The notes: a model not told the origin generated them from the letters alone. DNA of 64,000 bases from Acorus gramineus (GCA_030737835.1 JAUJYN010000012.1:11704729-11768728); one strand, 5' to 3'; positions 48,136-61,425 are shown, counted from the first letter of the stretch. A program made the numbers and translations.

Positions 48136-51100
48136 AAAAAATAAATATCAACAGATTCAAACTTGTCATTGTCGGAGAAAGATGCCTCTCATCTTCATCC
48201 ATCTCACTGAAGCATTTATAACCACTCAAAATTCTATTCTGACATGAAGAAAACACCAAAGGATGAAATTTTATCTATCCATAATAAATAAAAAAAGATT
48301 CAAATTTTCTTTGATATCAGTGTTTGATGATAATACTTGCAATGCATTTTGTGGTGGAGGTTCATCCCCTTATCCCCAACAAGGAAGAACTTCATATATA
48401 TATGAGATCTTTATAGTAACATTAGTGACCCACAAAAAAAAATGGAGGAAGCCAAGCAGCAGATAAAAAAGAATTTGGCAGAGCTTCAGGTCTACTTTGG
48501 AAGGGCTGATATCTCAACCAAAGGTGACTTCAAAGGTACTAAAAACCAGACAAACATGAAAGGTGGGGTTTCTAATTTTCAGTTTCAGGAGGGAAGGGAA
48601 GACACCGTGTTTTCACCCACCGAACCGTGGAGCCCAGGCATCAGAAATGAACATGAAATGCTTGGTTTCCATCTCCATAGATTTTAATCAACCTTTTCAT
48701 TTCTTTCCCTTCCTTTTTCCTGAGCTTTTTTTGTTCAGAATTATGTAAGATGAGAAATCTTGGCATGTAATTGTTGTATTTACCTGGAACTGCAACTGAT
48801 GTATAATAGCTTTGGTTGATGAGAAGTTCTTCGAATGTGTTGTAGCTAATCTTTGCATCAACTTCACAGGAAGTGCATCCATCGTAAGTTGACATCAGCT
48901 TAAAAAAAAAGGGAATATACAGAATTATATCCTAATATGTCAGTTAAAGAAGTACAAGTATGAAATGAAAGGATTCCAAAGGTGAAAGGATGTTATAGTG
49001 GTAGGAGACTATGATCATCCCTTCATAACAGAAGAAAACTGGTGCAATCGTTAAGTTTAGCTGATAAATAAAAGAGGCTACTGCATTGAAAATTTACAAT
49101 CACAATGGAAACTAATTAATATCTAATAAAGATGGTGTTGTATTGATAAACATGTTGATATCATGAAGAGTGTCTGTGAGAAGGGTTAAAATTAATGGAA
49201 TTAAAGCAGGTTAAAAGCAATTGTAAAACCAATATTTGTATGTATGTTATATGCCAAAGAAGCAAGTAAAACATATCCACACTTGTTATCCTAACAGAAC
49301 ATATGAATTTTTCTTGATTACCTTTGAGTGCAAGACAGAAAGTAGATATGCAACAAATTAGGTTCAAAACAAACAGTGATTTTCATTCAGCTCATGAGAT
49401 GACCCCCTTTTTTAGATTTTCATGAGATAACAGGGTGATGAATCTATGGCTTACATGAAATGAATTTTGAACACCTTCAAGAAGAAAATTTAGTACAGCA
49501 GCACATATAGCAAATTCATGCATTATGAGCATTGTTAAGGCTTCTGCACATCCTCAGGAAGAATTATGAATGAGGCTCACGAATAGAAAAAGAGAGGCAT
49601 GTTGACAGTTATTCCAAGGCACAAATGCATGCCATGCTCTTATTAATTTTTCAAAGAGGATAATCAGAAAATAAACAATGCATAAGCAACACAACAAAGA
49701 GCTGATCTCCCGAAATGATGGTTAACTACTATATAAAGGATCCACTAATGGACTGATGGTTGAGGATGGTTGTTCAACCATCTTGTATGATAGATGCTGT
49801 TGTCCTGGCATCTGGAGAAGAGTTAAAGATTTTTTATTACCTGTACTCTATAGGTTGGTAGCCTGTATGATCATGATCAGTTGCCATTTAATAAAGAAAA
49901 TTTTAAAAATCAATAAGAACAATGAGACGGCCAATTTGAATTATAAAAATTATCAGATGAAGATGGTAGTAGTTAACCACAATCCCAGTCCAAATGCCAT
50001 TGGTGAGACATTCGTACAGAATGCTGCACCTCTTAAGTTTTTAATTGAACACACTCAACCTTTTGGTCAATTTAATTTGCAACACACAAACCTCTAATGA
50101 AGTAAAATCAGAAGAAAAAAAAACTCCATTAACATTAAATAAAAGAAAAAAACTTAAACAACCATATCATAAAAATTTTAAAAACATACCAGAATTTCAT
50201 AGTGATGTAAAGGATATTGTTTGACATAGGGTCCTTTCAACATAAATGAGGTGGTCATCTGATCCTTCTAGCCAACACCTGTAAATGAATGATATGTATG
50301 TGCAACAGAGAAAATATAATTAACAATATTTCTAAGCAAACACGCATGCACACATGTGAAGATGCAACATGTTTTCAACAAATGAGCACTTCAAGGGCAA
50401 CAACAGCACAAGAAATTCAGTTTTCTTCCTCTCCCAAATTTTGGTTTCCACGTCTATGTATTTTTCATGTCTTTAAAATTCTGTCAGCATCAATTGGCAC
50501 CTTAACTACCGTTTGCATATCACAGACCCATTCTTCGCTTCTAATCTATTTCAGTTCTGTGCATTTAATGTCCTGTCCAAGCGAAACCTGAAGCTTGGCA
50601 TAGAATTGCAGCTCCCAGAATTCCTAGCTGAACATAACAAAATACATTTTTCGTCAGTGGAATACTTCATTATTCACGAGTCAAGAACCTGCACAATTTA
50701 CATTAAACATGCAGAGAAATCCTGCATGACATCCACAGAGCAAGTTCTTTGAAAGCCAGAAATAACAAAGACAGTTCACACATGCAAATCACGACGGATG
50801 TTACACTACAAGTCTACACCATTGAAAACGACATACAAATTTGTGGTGAATGTCAAACTATACATTTCCATAAATATTAATGAACAATAATCTTAGGCAT
50901 GAAATCCATTGAGTAAACATTTAGTACTAACTCAAGCCAAATGATGCACGCACACACACCTACAACCCATGCACATATGCGAGCATTCATCCATCTAAAT
51001 AAATGCCAACATAAAAGAAGGAAGTGGATTATGAATTTATGATAAATTGTTACAGTTATAAGATATAACCTACGATTACAAGGCCTTTCCATCGAAAAGC

Positions 51101-51335
51101 CCCGAAATTCCACCTGAGATGTTGACCAAGGAATGTCTGAGCCTGTTTCAAGATATATAAATCAATTTATACAATAGCATGTCTCAACCTTTTTGGGATA
51201 CAAAAGAGATTTCATATAGGAAAAGGATTAGATGTAAATATCAGTAATAATTATAAAAACTGATCATGGCTCTCATAATGGATTGATCTAATCAACCTAA
51301 TTAGTCACTACAAGACCTCTATCAGTGTTTGTCAA

Positions 51336-51433
51336 GCCATGTAAAACAGCAAAATTTCCATGTTCACTAACATAAATAATAACCGCCATGTAAAACAGCA
51401 AAATTTCCATGTTCACTAACATAAATAATAACC
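51336..51433. repeat. Perfect 49 bp tandem duplication
   Basis: The unit beginning GCCATGTAAAACAGC occurs at 51336-51384 and, identical, at 51385-51433. Confidence 0.95.
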
Positions 51434-52276
51434 AAAAGATTGCACCATTAACTATGGCAGAATTATAAGTATCTGAAAAAAAAGAATGGTTCCAAAATTA
51501 TAGAATCAGAAGTTGTTCAACTTCTACCTGGATGATGTGAAGAAGGATGTTATCGCTGTTCAGTCAATTAAGCTGTCTAGTGCTCTTAAGGATTAAATCA
51601 TGTTCATTTGATTATCATACATTCAGTTTGGCAAATGTGATTTGGCATACCTACAGAATGAAAGGAGATGAAGAACAGCAGATTCATCCCTTTAGAAGAT
51701 GAAGAAGAACTGATCAAACTTTCTCAGAACTGTCTGACCCCTCCAACACCACAGGTTAGAGCTTTCACAAAGGTTAAAAACAATAATTATTTTGAGAAAT
51801 CATAAAGCAAATTCTTTAGGCAAATAACATCAATAAAAAAGAGCTTTTGGACTATTGTTGCACAAGGTGAACATGCATCATCAATAAGAGAACCAAAGTA
51901 GGGTGACTTGAGGAATGAAAGCAATACTGAGAGGCGCCAGACGTATTGTAAAACAAACTGGATGTTCTATGATTGGATACAGCATAAAACTGATGAGAAG
52001 CTGTTTTTCCATTTCTTCCATAAAAGGAACAATTGAGCACATAAGACATGGAGCAGTTTCTGTACAACCTCCAGTTAGTCAGACAAAGGAGGAACAATTA
52101 AATAAGAAAACCTAGCCTGAACTGATAATTGTACAACATTTTAAACAGCTAACAGAGTGGCAACGAGGGTGGGGAGTCTGACCACCTAAAACTTACAACG
52201 TGTTCATGAAATCTTAGCCCCAAGAGATACCCCCAGATTGTGATAGTACAGTAAACTAGACCTGATAATGTCCACA

Positions 52277-55200
52277 TCATGTACCAAAGTTCTTTTTTGT
52301 AGATTCCATTTTCAGTAAAAGATCTTTAATGTCTGCCTCCATCCTCCTCTTCATATTGAAATATTCTTGATGTGCCTTTTCAAGAACCTGGAGTTCTTCA
52401 AGCTTTTGTCTACGTCTATCTTTGGCTTCAGCCAAACCTAATTTTCCGACTTTACTAATATATTCTTCTTCAATTTTCTCATTCTTTGCAGCTGCTATGC
52501 GTTTCAGACCTTCAGCTTCTCTTCTTGCACCATCAGCTTTATCTTGGAACATTTTTGCCTCTGCTTGTTTGAACTTGACAATGCTTTCCAACTCATCCAC
52601 TACAGGCTTCTTTTCGACATTCAATTGTAATCCTGCACCCCTGCTTTGCTTACCCAAATCCCAATCCAACCCAGGAAGAACACCACCTGAATTTTCCAAA
52701 CGAAGATCTTTCTGTATGGCCACAGATGGCAGCCACATGGCTTGCTGACTTGGACCAACTATCCCATTACTTCCTTCCACATTCCTCTGTGTGGACTCCT
52801 TGGCAGAAACAGTGGAAGGACCATTGCTGCTGTTGATATCAGTTTCTGGAAAAAAAGGGGGAAATTGAAAAAGAAAATATATCAAATGTTAATGAACTGC
52901 TATCAGAGTGAAATATTTTTAGTGGAAAAATTATAAACTCAGACATGCTCAGATAAATGCAGACCAGAAAACTTGAAAAAACAAGCATGTTGACGAGGTC
53001 AAAAGCAATATTTATAATATTTTATATCATCCTTCATCTATTCAATGTCAACTTATTTCCATTTAAAAGCACTCAACTTCATTCACCATAAGTGTGGGTA
53101 AATGCAAGATAATATTCAACCCATCGGATCCATGATAACCATTGCAAATAACTGGGACTTACCAGAAAAGAATGACATGATATAGCCAATGACTTCAGAA
53201 AGATCGGCTTTGCTTTCCAGCCTTGCCAGCAAATTAATTGCTATACCATGCAATTTCTTTCCTCTCACATCCTCACTGGCAGCAAAAATCTTCCTTACAT
53301 AGTCAAGCTCCTTCGCAAGAGTCTCTGCCTTCCAATCCTTTGCACAAGTTTTAAACACTTCCTTGACAAACCCAAACATCTCCGAAGGGTAGTTGCAAGC
53401 AACACAGTGGAACTGCATCTCGGTCATCCCCTGGGTACAGGCGGTGCTCTGCCTGCTCCTAATATGAGAATTCCTCAACCCACAGTCAGTGTGGCACCAA
53501 TGGAGGCAGACATCACATCCGACCCATCCACAAGTGTTCAAAGCCGAATCAAACTTCAGACAGACGAGGCACATACATGTGCTGCAGAACCCATTCTTCT
53601 GAACACACACCTTGCAGTCGCATTCATCCACAGGCAGATTATTCCGACAAGCGGGGTTCCTACACTTCACGTTGAGGAACACGTCAACCAAATCCTGAGA
53701 AGAAAAATTACTGGTCATGCGGAGATATTCCGGAAGCCCTGTTTTGAGAGCCACCAAGATCTCTAAATGAACCCGGTGGCATCTAAGCAGAGTCTCCGCA
53801 GTCAAGTCTGCCCTGCTCCGAAGAACCTCTTGTAATGCACAAATTTGCCCCTTTTTACTCTCGTTTGTGATCATCTCTGCGATGCTATCCTTCAGGAAGG
53901 CCAGGGCAGGGTCAGCCATGTCCTGCATCCGCTTTCCCATCAATAACACAGACTCTGATGCGATTTTCATTGCGATCTTCTCAATAGAACTGACACCTCC
54001 CGAAGGTCCCCTCTGATCACTACCAGTCCTGAACAGGCTGTTACTGCTCTCCTCCCTTGTCAGAACCCTCTTTCTGTCCCGGCTGTGCTCCGACCGAGTG
54101 GTGTCTCTGGACCCAAAACTCTGTGTGGGTGACTGCACCTTCCGTTGATGATGATGTCCATGTCCACTGCCATTTGATAACAGCATATGGTACAAACCGA
54201 CCTCCTTCTGCTTCGGATCATTGGATGTTCCGGCGATGGCCTGATCAATGCCTTGAAAAATGGGGCGGCTGGCAACGGATTGTTCATAGTTGGCATTGTC
54301 AAACGACGTCTGAGTGAGGGAGCAGCTTGGGTTGTGCGAGAAAGCTTGGGAACCGGAAAATGAGACAGAATTCGTGAACCCATCCGAAGCTGTACGAAAA
54401 CTTGAGCATGGGAGCGACTGGAAGCTCCTGCTGGGGATGCCTGGCTCAAGCCGTGACGGGAAATCCATGGATGACACGCCAGGAAGCCCAAGTGAGAGAT
54501 CAAGAGGTTCCACCTTCAGGTTCTCTTCTCTGCTGACGCTCTTCTTATCGCCATTCGATCTGAAGAAAAGTTCGAAACCTCTGCTGCTCGGGCCCTCCAT
54601 GAAGTCATCGTCATCCTGTCGTCCCACAGGGGAGCTTGTCTCGGAAACCGTGCACTTGCCTTTCCCTTTCCCCTTCCCTTTCCCATCTTCAACAGGCTTC
54701 CCATCCTCAACAGGCTTCTCGGCTGCCAAGGGGGAAATTTCCACATCATCATCTGCCTCAGCCTCCGCTTCCACCTCAAGATCGATGCCTCCAGATTTCA
54801 ACTCTGATTCAACCTGGGGGGCGGTGATTTCACGGTCCACTGCCTTCTCTTCCCCCAATTTCACCTCCAGTGGAGGTTTCTCTTCCTCAGACATCTCTCG
54901 CTTCACTTCTTCTACTTGTTCATGCTGTTGTTCTTCTTGTTGTTGCTTCTGATGATCTTCTTCTACGACCTTCTCGACTGGTCCGCCCGCTGTTTCGATA
55001 GGATGATCCGAATCGGCCTTATCAGTCGCCATAAGCACCTTAGTTTCCGTGTCCGCAGCCTCTGTGGTCTGTTCGTTCTCCATCTCCGAAGACTTGCTCT
55101 CCCGAGGCGATCTCGTCTCAGTCTCCGACTTCGCCTCCGGTTCAGGCTCCTTAGGGTTTCCCGAGCTCGACTCGACCGGTACCCCGGTCTCTTTTTCCTT

Positions 55201-55968
55201 CTCCGGCTCCGGTTCGGGCTCCGGATCCGGCTCCAGCTCACCTTCTTCCATTCCGCTACTGCTGCTGCTGCCGCTGCTACTGCTGCTACCGCCGCCTCGG
55301 AAGACACGTTTCCGATGGACGACCCTAAATCGCCGGTCCGCGACAGCAGAGGAGAAGCTAGGGCTCCCGCGGTGGTGCTCCTCCTCCGCCGCCGTCGCGA
55401 TCCGGGGCCTCCGATTCTCCTCATCCAACCTCCTCCACGATGAAGACGAGGGGGACGGCCTCTCCTCGCGCCTCAGAGACCGCACCCCCCTCTCCGACCG
55501 GAACCCCTTCGGGAAGTCCCTCCTGGGCCCCAGCGAAGCCACTGACGCCGACGAGAAACTCTCCGATCGGTAGATCCGGTCCCCTCCGCCTCCTCCGCCG
55601 CCTCCGTAGGCGGACCGCGGCGACGGGGAGGGGATCGGACGGTCAAAGCCTCGATCGAACCCCTTCCGCCTCTCGAACACGCCGTCCGACTCGTGGTCGA
55701 ACCGCTTCCGCGGCGGGCGATCGTCATCGTACCCCGACAGCAGCGATGACGACGACGACGACTTCCGCCCAATCTCCGCCGCCGCCGCCGCCGGCGGTTG
55801 CTTCACGTGGAACCTCCGATGCGACGACGGACGGTCCAGATCGTCCGACCTCCTCCCCCGGTCCTTGAACACCCCTTTCTCTCCCCCTCCGCTCCCGCCC
55901 GCACCCCCTCCTCCGCCTCCTGCGCCACCGTCGTCCAGATCCTCGCCGTACGACCTCGGCCGCTTCAT
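52277..55968 (-). CDS. OBE4: OBERON4/TITANIA-type PHD-finger protein
   Basis: Minus strand. Exon 1 is 55968-53163 and exon 2 is 52845-52277; they join in phase into 1124 residues. Arabidopsis OBE4 is of similar length. Residues 1-650 are low-complexity (Gly, Arg/Ser, Pro-Glu repeats, Gly-Lys repeats) and probably disordered. A conserved helical region (SSIEKIAMKIASES) precedes the Cys/His-rich PHD-type finger at about 766-865 (CRNPACRNNLP, CDCKVCV, GWVGCDVCLHWCHTDCG, FHCVACN). A long coiled coil fills about 1015-1124. OBE proteins are nuclear, bind chromatin marks and each other, and are needed for root and shoot meristem establishment in embryos. The start MKRPRSYGEDLDD matches the family's N-terminus. 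The exon 2 ending (KKNFGT) is also family-like. Confidence 0.93.
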
Positions 55969-56710
55969 CTCCGCCCCTCCCGAGCGCGAATCTCGAGGAG
56001 GCCCTGATCAAAATTACGAAAAGGACCCTCCCGAAACCCTAGCCCTCGCTGAAGCCGAATCCCCGGCGACCTTCCATTATCGAAAACGAGAGAAAAAAAA
56101 AGAAAAAAGAAACGAAGGAGAGGAATGGATTTGAAGGGCGGCTACTGATATCAGCACCTCCAAATCCATATTCTCCACGCTCATCTACCCCGGTATCCGG
56201 TCATTCTCACATAAAATCCACCGACTATAACAAGTACACTGTCGAATAAAAGACATATTGGTGTGGTAATAGACCGATAAGTATAGTCAACGTATATAGT
56301 TATTAAGGATTCACAGAGAATGTGAACAATTTGGCATGCGGGTATTTACTTACGCGTATTTAAATACGTATTCGATACGCTGGTGGGGAGTTGACATGTG
56401 TTGCGGGTGGTCTGGGGATTTCGCGGGGTTGGTGAAGGGGGGGAGGATAACGTTAGGTTTGGGTGAGATAGGATATCCAAGGTGGAGTGGTTTATAGTGA
56501 TTGACCGTCAGCATTGACAGGTGTGTTTGACGGTGCGACCACGGCTTTTGTTTTTTTGTTTCTTGGACTCCTGTCCGTGCGTCAATAGTTTTTTTTTTTT
56601 TTTTTGGATCCCGTGTACTGGGTTGGTCAAAAGGGGACCAATGGTCTGATGGGTATATGCGACCACTGTTTCTTCTTTCGATTCTTCTTTTGAAAATTGT
56701 AATTTGAAAA

Positions 56711-57075
56711 GGGGAAAATCCATATAACCCCCTGTATTCTGACCTAAATCCATATAACCCCCTACAATTTTCATAAATCTATATAACCCCCTCTAATCAC
56801 CCCTCTATATCTATAAAACCCCCTCCGTCTACTTTCCGTCCATCTGTTTAACGGGGCAGGGGGTTATATGGATTTATGACAGATTATAGGGGGTTTTATG
56901 GATTTTTCTCTTCTTTTTTTTTTTAATTTTCTTTACATGTTGTTTAAAAATTAGACTGCTTAACATTTAGTTTTGAATTTTTTTTCAAGATACCACGCAC
57001 CTTTAATTTTAATAAAAGAAAAAGGGTTATTCAGATTATAAACACATACAAGATCACCCATTAAAGAGATTTAAA
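56711..57075 (+). mobile_element. Solo arm of the CCCCCT foldback family
   Basis: Starts GGGGAAAATCCATATAACC and contains at least six CATATAACCCCCT-type units, a CCCCCTCCGTCT..AACGGGGCAGGGGG section and the inner GATACCACGCACCTTTAATT and ACAAGATCACCCA segments. It matches one arm of the element at 47300-48135 but the opposite arm is missing. Confidence 0.75.
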
Positions 57076-58204
57076 ATATATGATAACTTAAAAAATAATT
57101 AAAAATATCAAGTTTACTATCATTTTTATTAGTGGGGTATTAATAGTGTTGATTTTGGTTTCATGAAATTTTTTGTTTTTGTTTTTATGTTTTTGAGAAG
57201 GGCAGACTAGTAGTCAAAAAACTTTTACAAAATGCAATTAAAAATAGAGATGAAATATATTTCACATTTTACTTAAAACAAAATATTTCTATTTTTTTTT
57301 TTAAATACGGACAATCGTCCATGCATTACCCTTTTTATCTTTTTTTTCTGCTTTATCCACTTTTTGTTCCCTTGGGTTGCGATGTTGGAGAAGTGAAAAA
57401 TAGACTCAAATAGGGGAAAGTCACCTGAACATTATGCGGTACACTCTGAGTCCATTGTAAGAATACAAGTTCTATTCAATCATAAATATTCTTAATAATC
57501 TTATAACATCATAAGCTCATATCATACATAAAATATGATATTGTTTACAACATTAATTTTTATTAAGGAATCTCACAGTGTGCTTGAAGCTTCAATAAAG
57601 ACAAATTGAACAACTATTCAATGCAAAACTACAGCCAGGAATAAAAATGTAGGACCCTAATATGATTTTTCATTAAAATAGAACAAGACCTCTCTACATG
57701 AGCTAAATTGATAAATTTAAACACAGTCATTAAGGCCCTCTTTGACAGTGGAGGTTTTTTTTTTTTGGCTACATATATCATAGTATTATAATAGATATGA
57801 TGAATGTGACTCATTTTTATATTTGAAAACTTAACATATTAATCTTGTTTCATAAACTACTTTTATGTTTGGCTGGCCTTTATTATACTTGTATTAATTT
57901 TTTAAATACTAGTTTAATCCATAAATGATATGTACGATGAACAAAAGAGAGAGTAAAGAGGTGATTGACACTACATTTTAAAAAAAATAATTGACAAAAG
58001 ATAATTTTTGTCAATTATTTATGTAATGTTATTTACTTGAGAAATGAAAAACAAAAGAGAGATTAAAGGGATAATTGACAAAGCCAGATCTTCAACGCAA
58101 TAAAATAACACTTTTCTTTTTTCTTTGAGCTTAAATGTTAGTATACCCATTTATATAAAATAGACCAGGTCTGAATAAGAATAACATACTGAAAATAAAA
58201 TAAA

Positions 58205-58420
58205 ATATCCCCCCCCCCCGCTAGTCGCCCTCCCGAATACGGTCTTCTTCGAAGCGGATGCTAGATGCTCCCTTAAGTGAGACCCTCAATCGATGATAGA
58301 TTGAAGAGTTGATTCCCTCATATTTTCAAAGTAGATGCGCGTTCCTCGAAAGACAGACTCGTTTCGCGATTTCCATTTCGACCAGGTGCAAGATGGTTCC
58401 TTTCATTCATCAATTTCTTC
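58205..58420. other. GC-richer island of unknown origin
   Basis: After a C-run at 58210-58219, about 200 bases are clearly GC-richer than the flanks, with words such as CGAATACGG, CGAAGCGGATGC and CGTTTCGCG. The composition suggests a foreign fragment, perhaps mitochondrial, but I do not recognise it. Confidence 0.3.
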
Positions 58421-59629
58421 CAAAAATTTAAATTCCTTTTCATTTCTTTAAATAGATGTGTCATGTGTTTTGTGTAAAAAAAAAAAAAAAACCTATTAAA
58501 AATATACTTCATGCACCAAAATATATTTATCATACAACAATATTCAGAACGGAATCACATATCTGGTTATACATTTTTATATTAAATTGTTACTTACATT
58601 TGATATTCTATTGATTCTAATAACCCCTGACCTTAACCATGACCTTGGGCCATCCTAAAAAAAGAAGAATTTATAAGGTGGTTTATCAAAACCTGCCTTT
58701 TGGTTGAAGACCGTGGCAGGTACACCATCATGCATTGAAGTCTTCTTCTTCTTCCAAATTTGATATACCTTTCTGTTCAACACTATAACTCAATAAGGTA
58801 GTGTAGATGAAAGGGTTTTTAATGTGTTGAGTGGTGCAATATTAATTTCCAACCAACCATAGCCATCCAAGAGATTACATTTTATTTAAATTCAAGGGTT
58901 ATAAATTTATAATCATGTAAGTCATCTTATCAATTTTTAACCAACCATAGCCAGCCAACCATTTTTTTAAAAAAAAATATATATATATATCAATTTTTGA
59001 GTGGAGCGTTGGAAAGGCTAGTTGTTTTCTTTTATTTGTTAATTAATTTTATCCTAAATTTAATATATAACTTTGGTGAGAGCACTAAACTTCAATACCT
59101 TTGATATTGTCTTGTACAGGAGTCAGATCATAAAAAGAAGTCAATTTCTCATCTTGTAGTCTTTCTTTTATGTTTGTTTTTTTTTTTCTAACAAAAGAAG
59201 GCTCTTTTGCGAGTTTATTCTGGTTTTCATTTTTGAACATTCTATAATAAATTTTTCATTTCACATAATCTACAAGAACTAAATTCCTCATTTTGAAGAA
59301 TTATCTTTTTATATCAAAGTTATCTAACTAGTCATTGTTGTTTGTACTCGGGGCATAATAATCCTTAGTATTACTGAAATAATTTTAAAAAATTCTTTAT
59401 TTTTCAAACATATAGCTATGTCCTCGTTGAATTGTGCATTAACCCGGAGGAGGTTGGAGTTGCTCATCCGTGTTAACGGATCAAAATACTATTTCATCTA
59501 TTAAAAATAAACATTTCACCTTATATATCCTTGTATATATTCTAAAATATGTCACATCAATTACGTCTTTCATGTTTATTTCTCCCACACCATCACATAT
59601 ATGTGAGCAAAAATAACTAATATTAACAT

Positions 59630-59661
<32 letters not shown>

Positions 59662-59825
59662 ACTCACGATAAAATAAAAATATGATTTATATATTCTTTT
59701 AACAAAAATAATAAAAAAAACAATCAAACAAAAAATTATTTATATTGTTATTATTATTTATCATGGCATATTATTTATTATGGTATAGCTATTTATGATA
59801 GATAAATTGTTTATTATCGGCATAC

Positions 59826-60335
59826 ATGACTCATTCCTTAACCTCAATAAGTAAATTGTCTTTGGAATTAGTATCTACTTTCCATTTTGAGGATCTTGCT
59901 TTATTGACAGAACAAAAAAGAATTGATTTTGAAAATCAAACGAAACGGTTGAAATTTCTATTCGATGTAATTACAGCTGACGCAAATAATCAAACCATTG
60001 AAAATAAATTTATTGAAATAGAAAAGATTGACAAAAAGATTCCTAGATGGATATACAAATTGATATCTGAGGAGGATTATTTGGAACAACAAGAACAACA
60101 GGAAGAAGAAAATGAGGAAGAAGCACCACTGGATTTTGGAATTCGTTCTAGAAAAGGCAGACGTGTAGTAATTTATACTGATAAAAAGCAGAATAGGGAT
60201 CAGGATTCCAATCCTAATACCGATAATACTACTACCGAGAACGATAATAGTGATACGGGGGAAGAAATAGCTTTGATACGTTACGCGCAACAATCAGATT
60301 TTAGTCGGGATCTAATCAATGGATCCATACGCGCT
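59826..60335 (+). pseudogene. ycf1: ycf1 (Tic214) fragment of plastid origin
   Basis: An open frame of about 170 codons matches the C-terminal part of plastid ycf1, which encodes a subunit of the chloroplast inner-membrane TIC translocon. Diagnostic stretches are FHFEDLALLTEQ, FENQTKRLKFLFDV, KKIPRWIYKLISE, the Glu/Gln-rich run, GIRSRKGRRVVIYTD and EEIALIRYAQQSDFSRD. The fragment lacks the real N-terminus and is cut at the junction with atpF, where the frame soon stops. It is not expected to function in the nucleus. Confidence 0.85.
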
Positions 60336-60996
<661 letters not shown>

Positions 60997-61005
60997 TGAT
61001 AGTGT

Positions 61006-61152
61006 GAGAGCACCCAAACTTCTTCTATGAAGAGTTTAGTTTGTGCTGATTTGGTGTACCAACACAATATTATCATGTTTTAGTTGATTTAGAGCACCAA
61101 ATCCTTCTCTCTGAAGAGTTAGTTTCACTGATTTTGTGTTACCAACAAAAAG
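61006..61152. repeat. Imperfect tandem repeat next to the NUPT
   Basis: Units of about 62 bp at about 61006-61068 and 61091-61152 share AGAGCACC.AA, CTTCT.T.TGAAGAGTT and GTG.TACCAACA. The array begins about 20 bases after the plastid insert ends. Confidence 0.6.
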
Positions 61153-61279
61153 GCTTGCACTAATTTCTTAAAAAGACATTATTAGTGTGAATAAATAGAG
61201 GCCTTTTTTTCTTCTAAAGAGATGCTAATATGGCCAATAAATTTAGTATCTACTCAATTTTGTTGATAGTGAAGACACC

Positions 61280-61425
61280 AATATTAGTCGAGGAAATCTC
61301 TGATGCACACAATCACCCGCAAATCTTGTGCGCCTGATAAACTTAGATTTGAATTCATGACCTCCAAAGAACAAATTCATAATTCTAAGCAAGAACCATT
61401 ACCCAATGGTTTTCCTTGATCTAAC
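61280..61425 (-). mobile_element. tRNA-derived SINE-like element
   Basis: On the minus strand a box A-like ACCATTGGGTAATGGTTC (around 61410-61393) is followed about 30 bases on by a box B-like GGTCATGAATTCAAATC (61362-61346), the spacing of a tRNA-type internal promoter. The 3' body (CAGGCGCACAAG..TGCGGGTG) follows. The boundaries are approximate. Confidence 0.45.

Larger units (their letters stand above)
44654..52276. other. Interval between the NFD6-like gene and the OBE4-like gene
   Basis: Contains the NFD6 3' untranslated region, a hAT-like relic (about 45599-46005), the 835 bp foldback element (47300-48135), a perfect 49 bp tandem duplication (51336-51433) and, at its right end, the OBE4-like 3' untranslated region. 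Two short protein-like open frames (48442-48687 and 51668-51754) are discussed under findings. Otherwise I see only AT-rich sequence. Confidence 0.55.
55969..59821. other. Upstream region of the OBE4-like gene and AT-rich DNA
   Basis: Just upstream of the gene, 56034-56042 reads AAACCCTAG, a telo-box in the leader on the minus strand. Beyond it are a solo foldback arm (56711-57075), a short GC-richer stretch of unknown origin (about 58205-58420) and a TA microsatellite (about 59629-59655). No gene is supported. Confidence 0.55.

Noticed and set aside
49756-50097. 113-residue plus-strand frame
   Set aside because: No domain, no splice context, AT-rich composition like its flanks; likely chance.
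53248-55868. Several long plus-strand open frames
   Set aside because: They lie antisense to the OBE4-like exon 1, are biased by its GC-rich repeats and show no family features.
59958-60293. Minus-strand frame within the NUPT
   Set aside because: Antisense of the ycf1 fragment; hydrophobic only because of the acidic/AT-rich sense codons.
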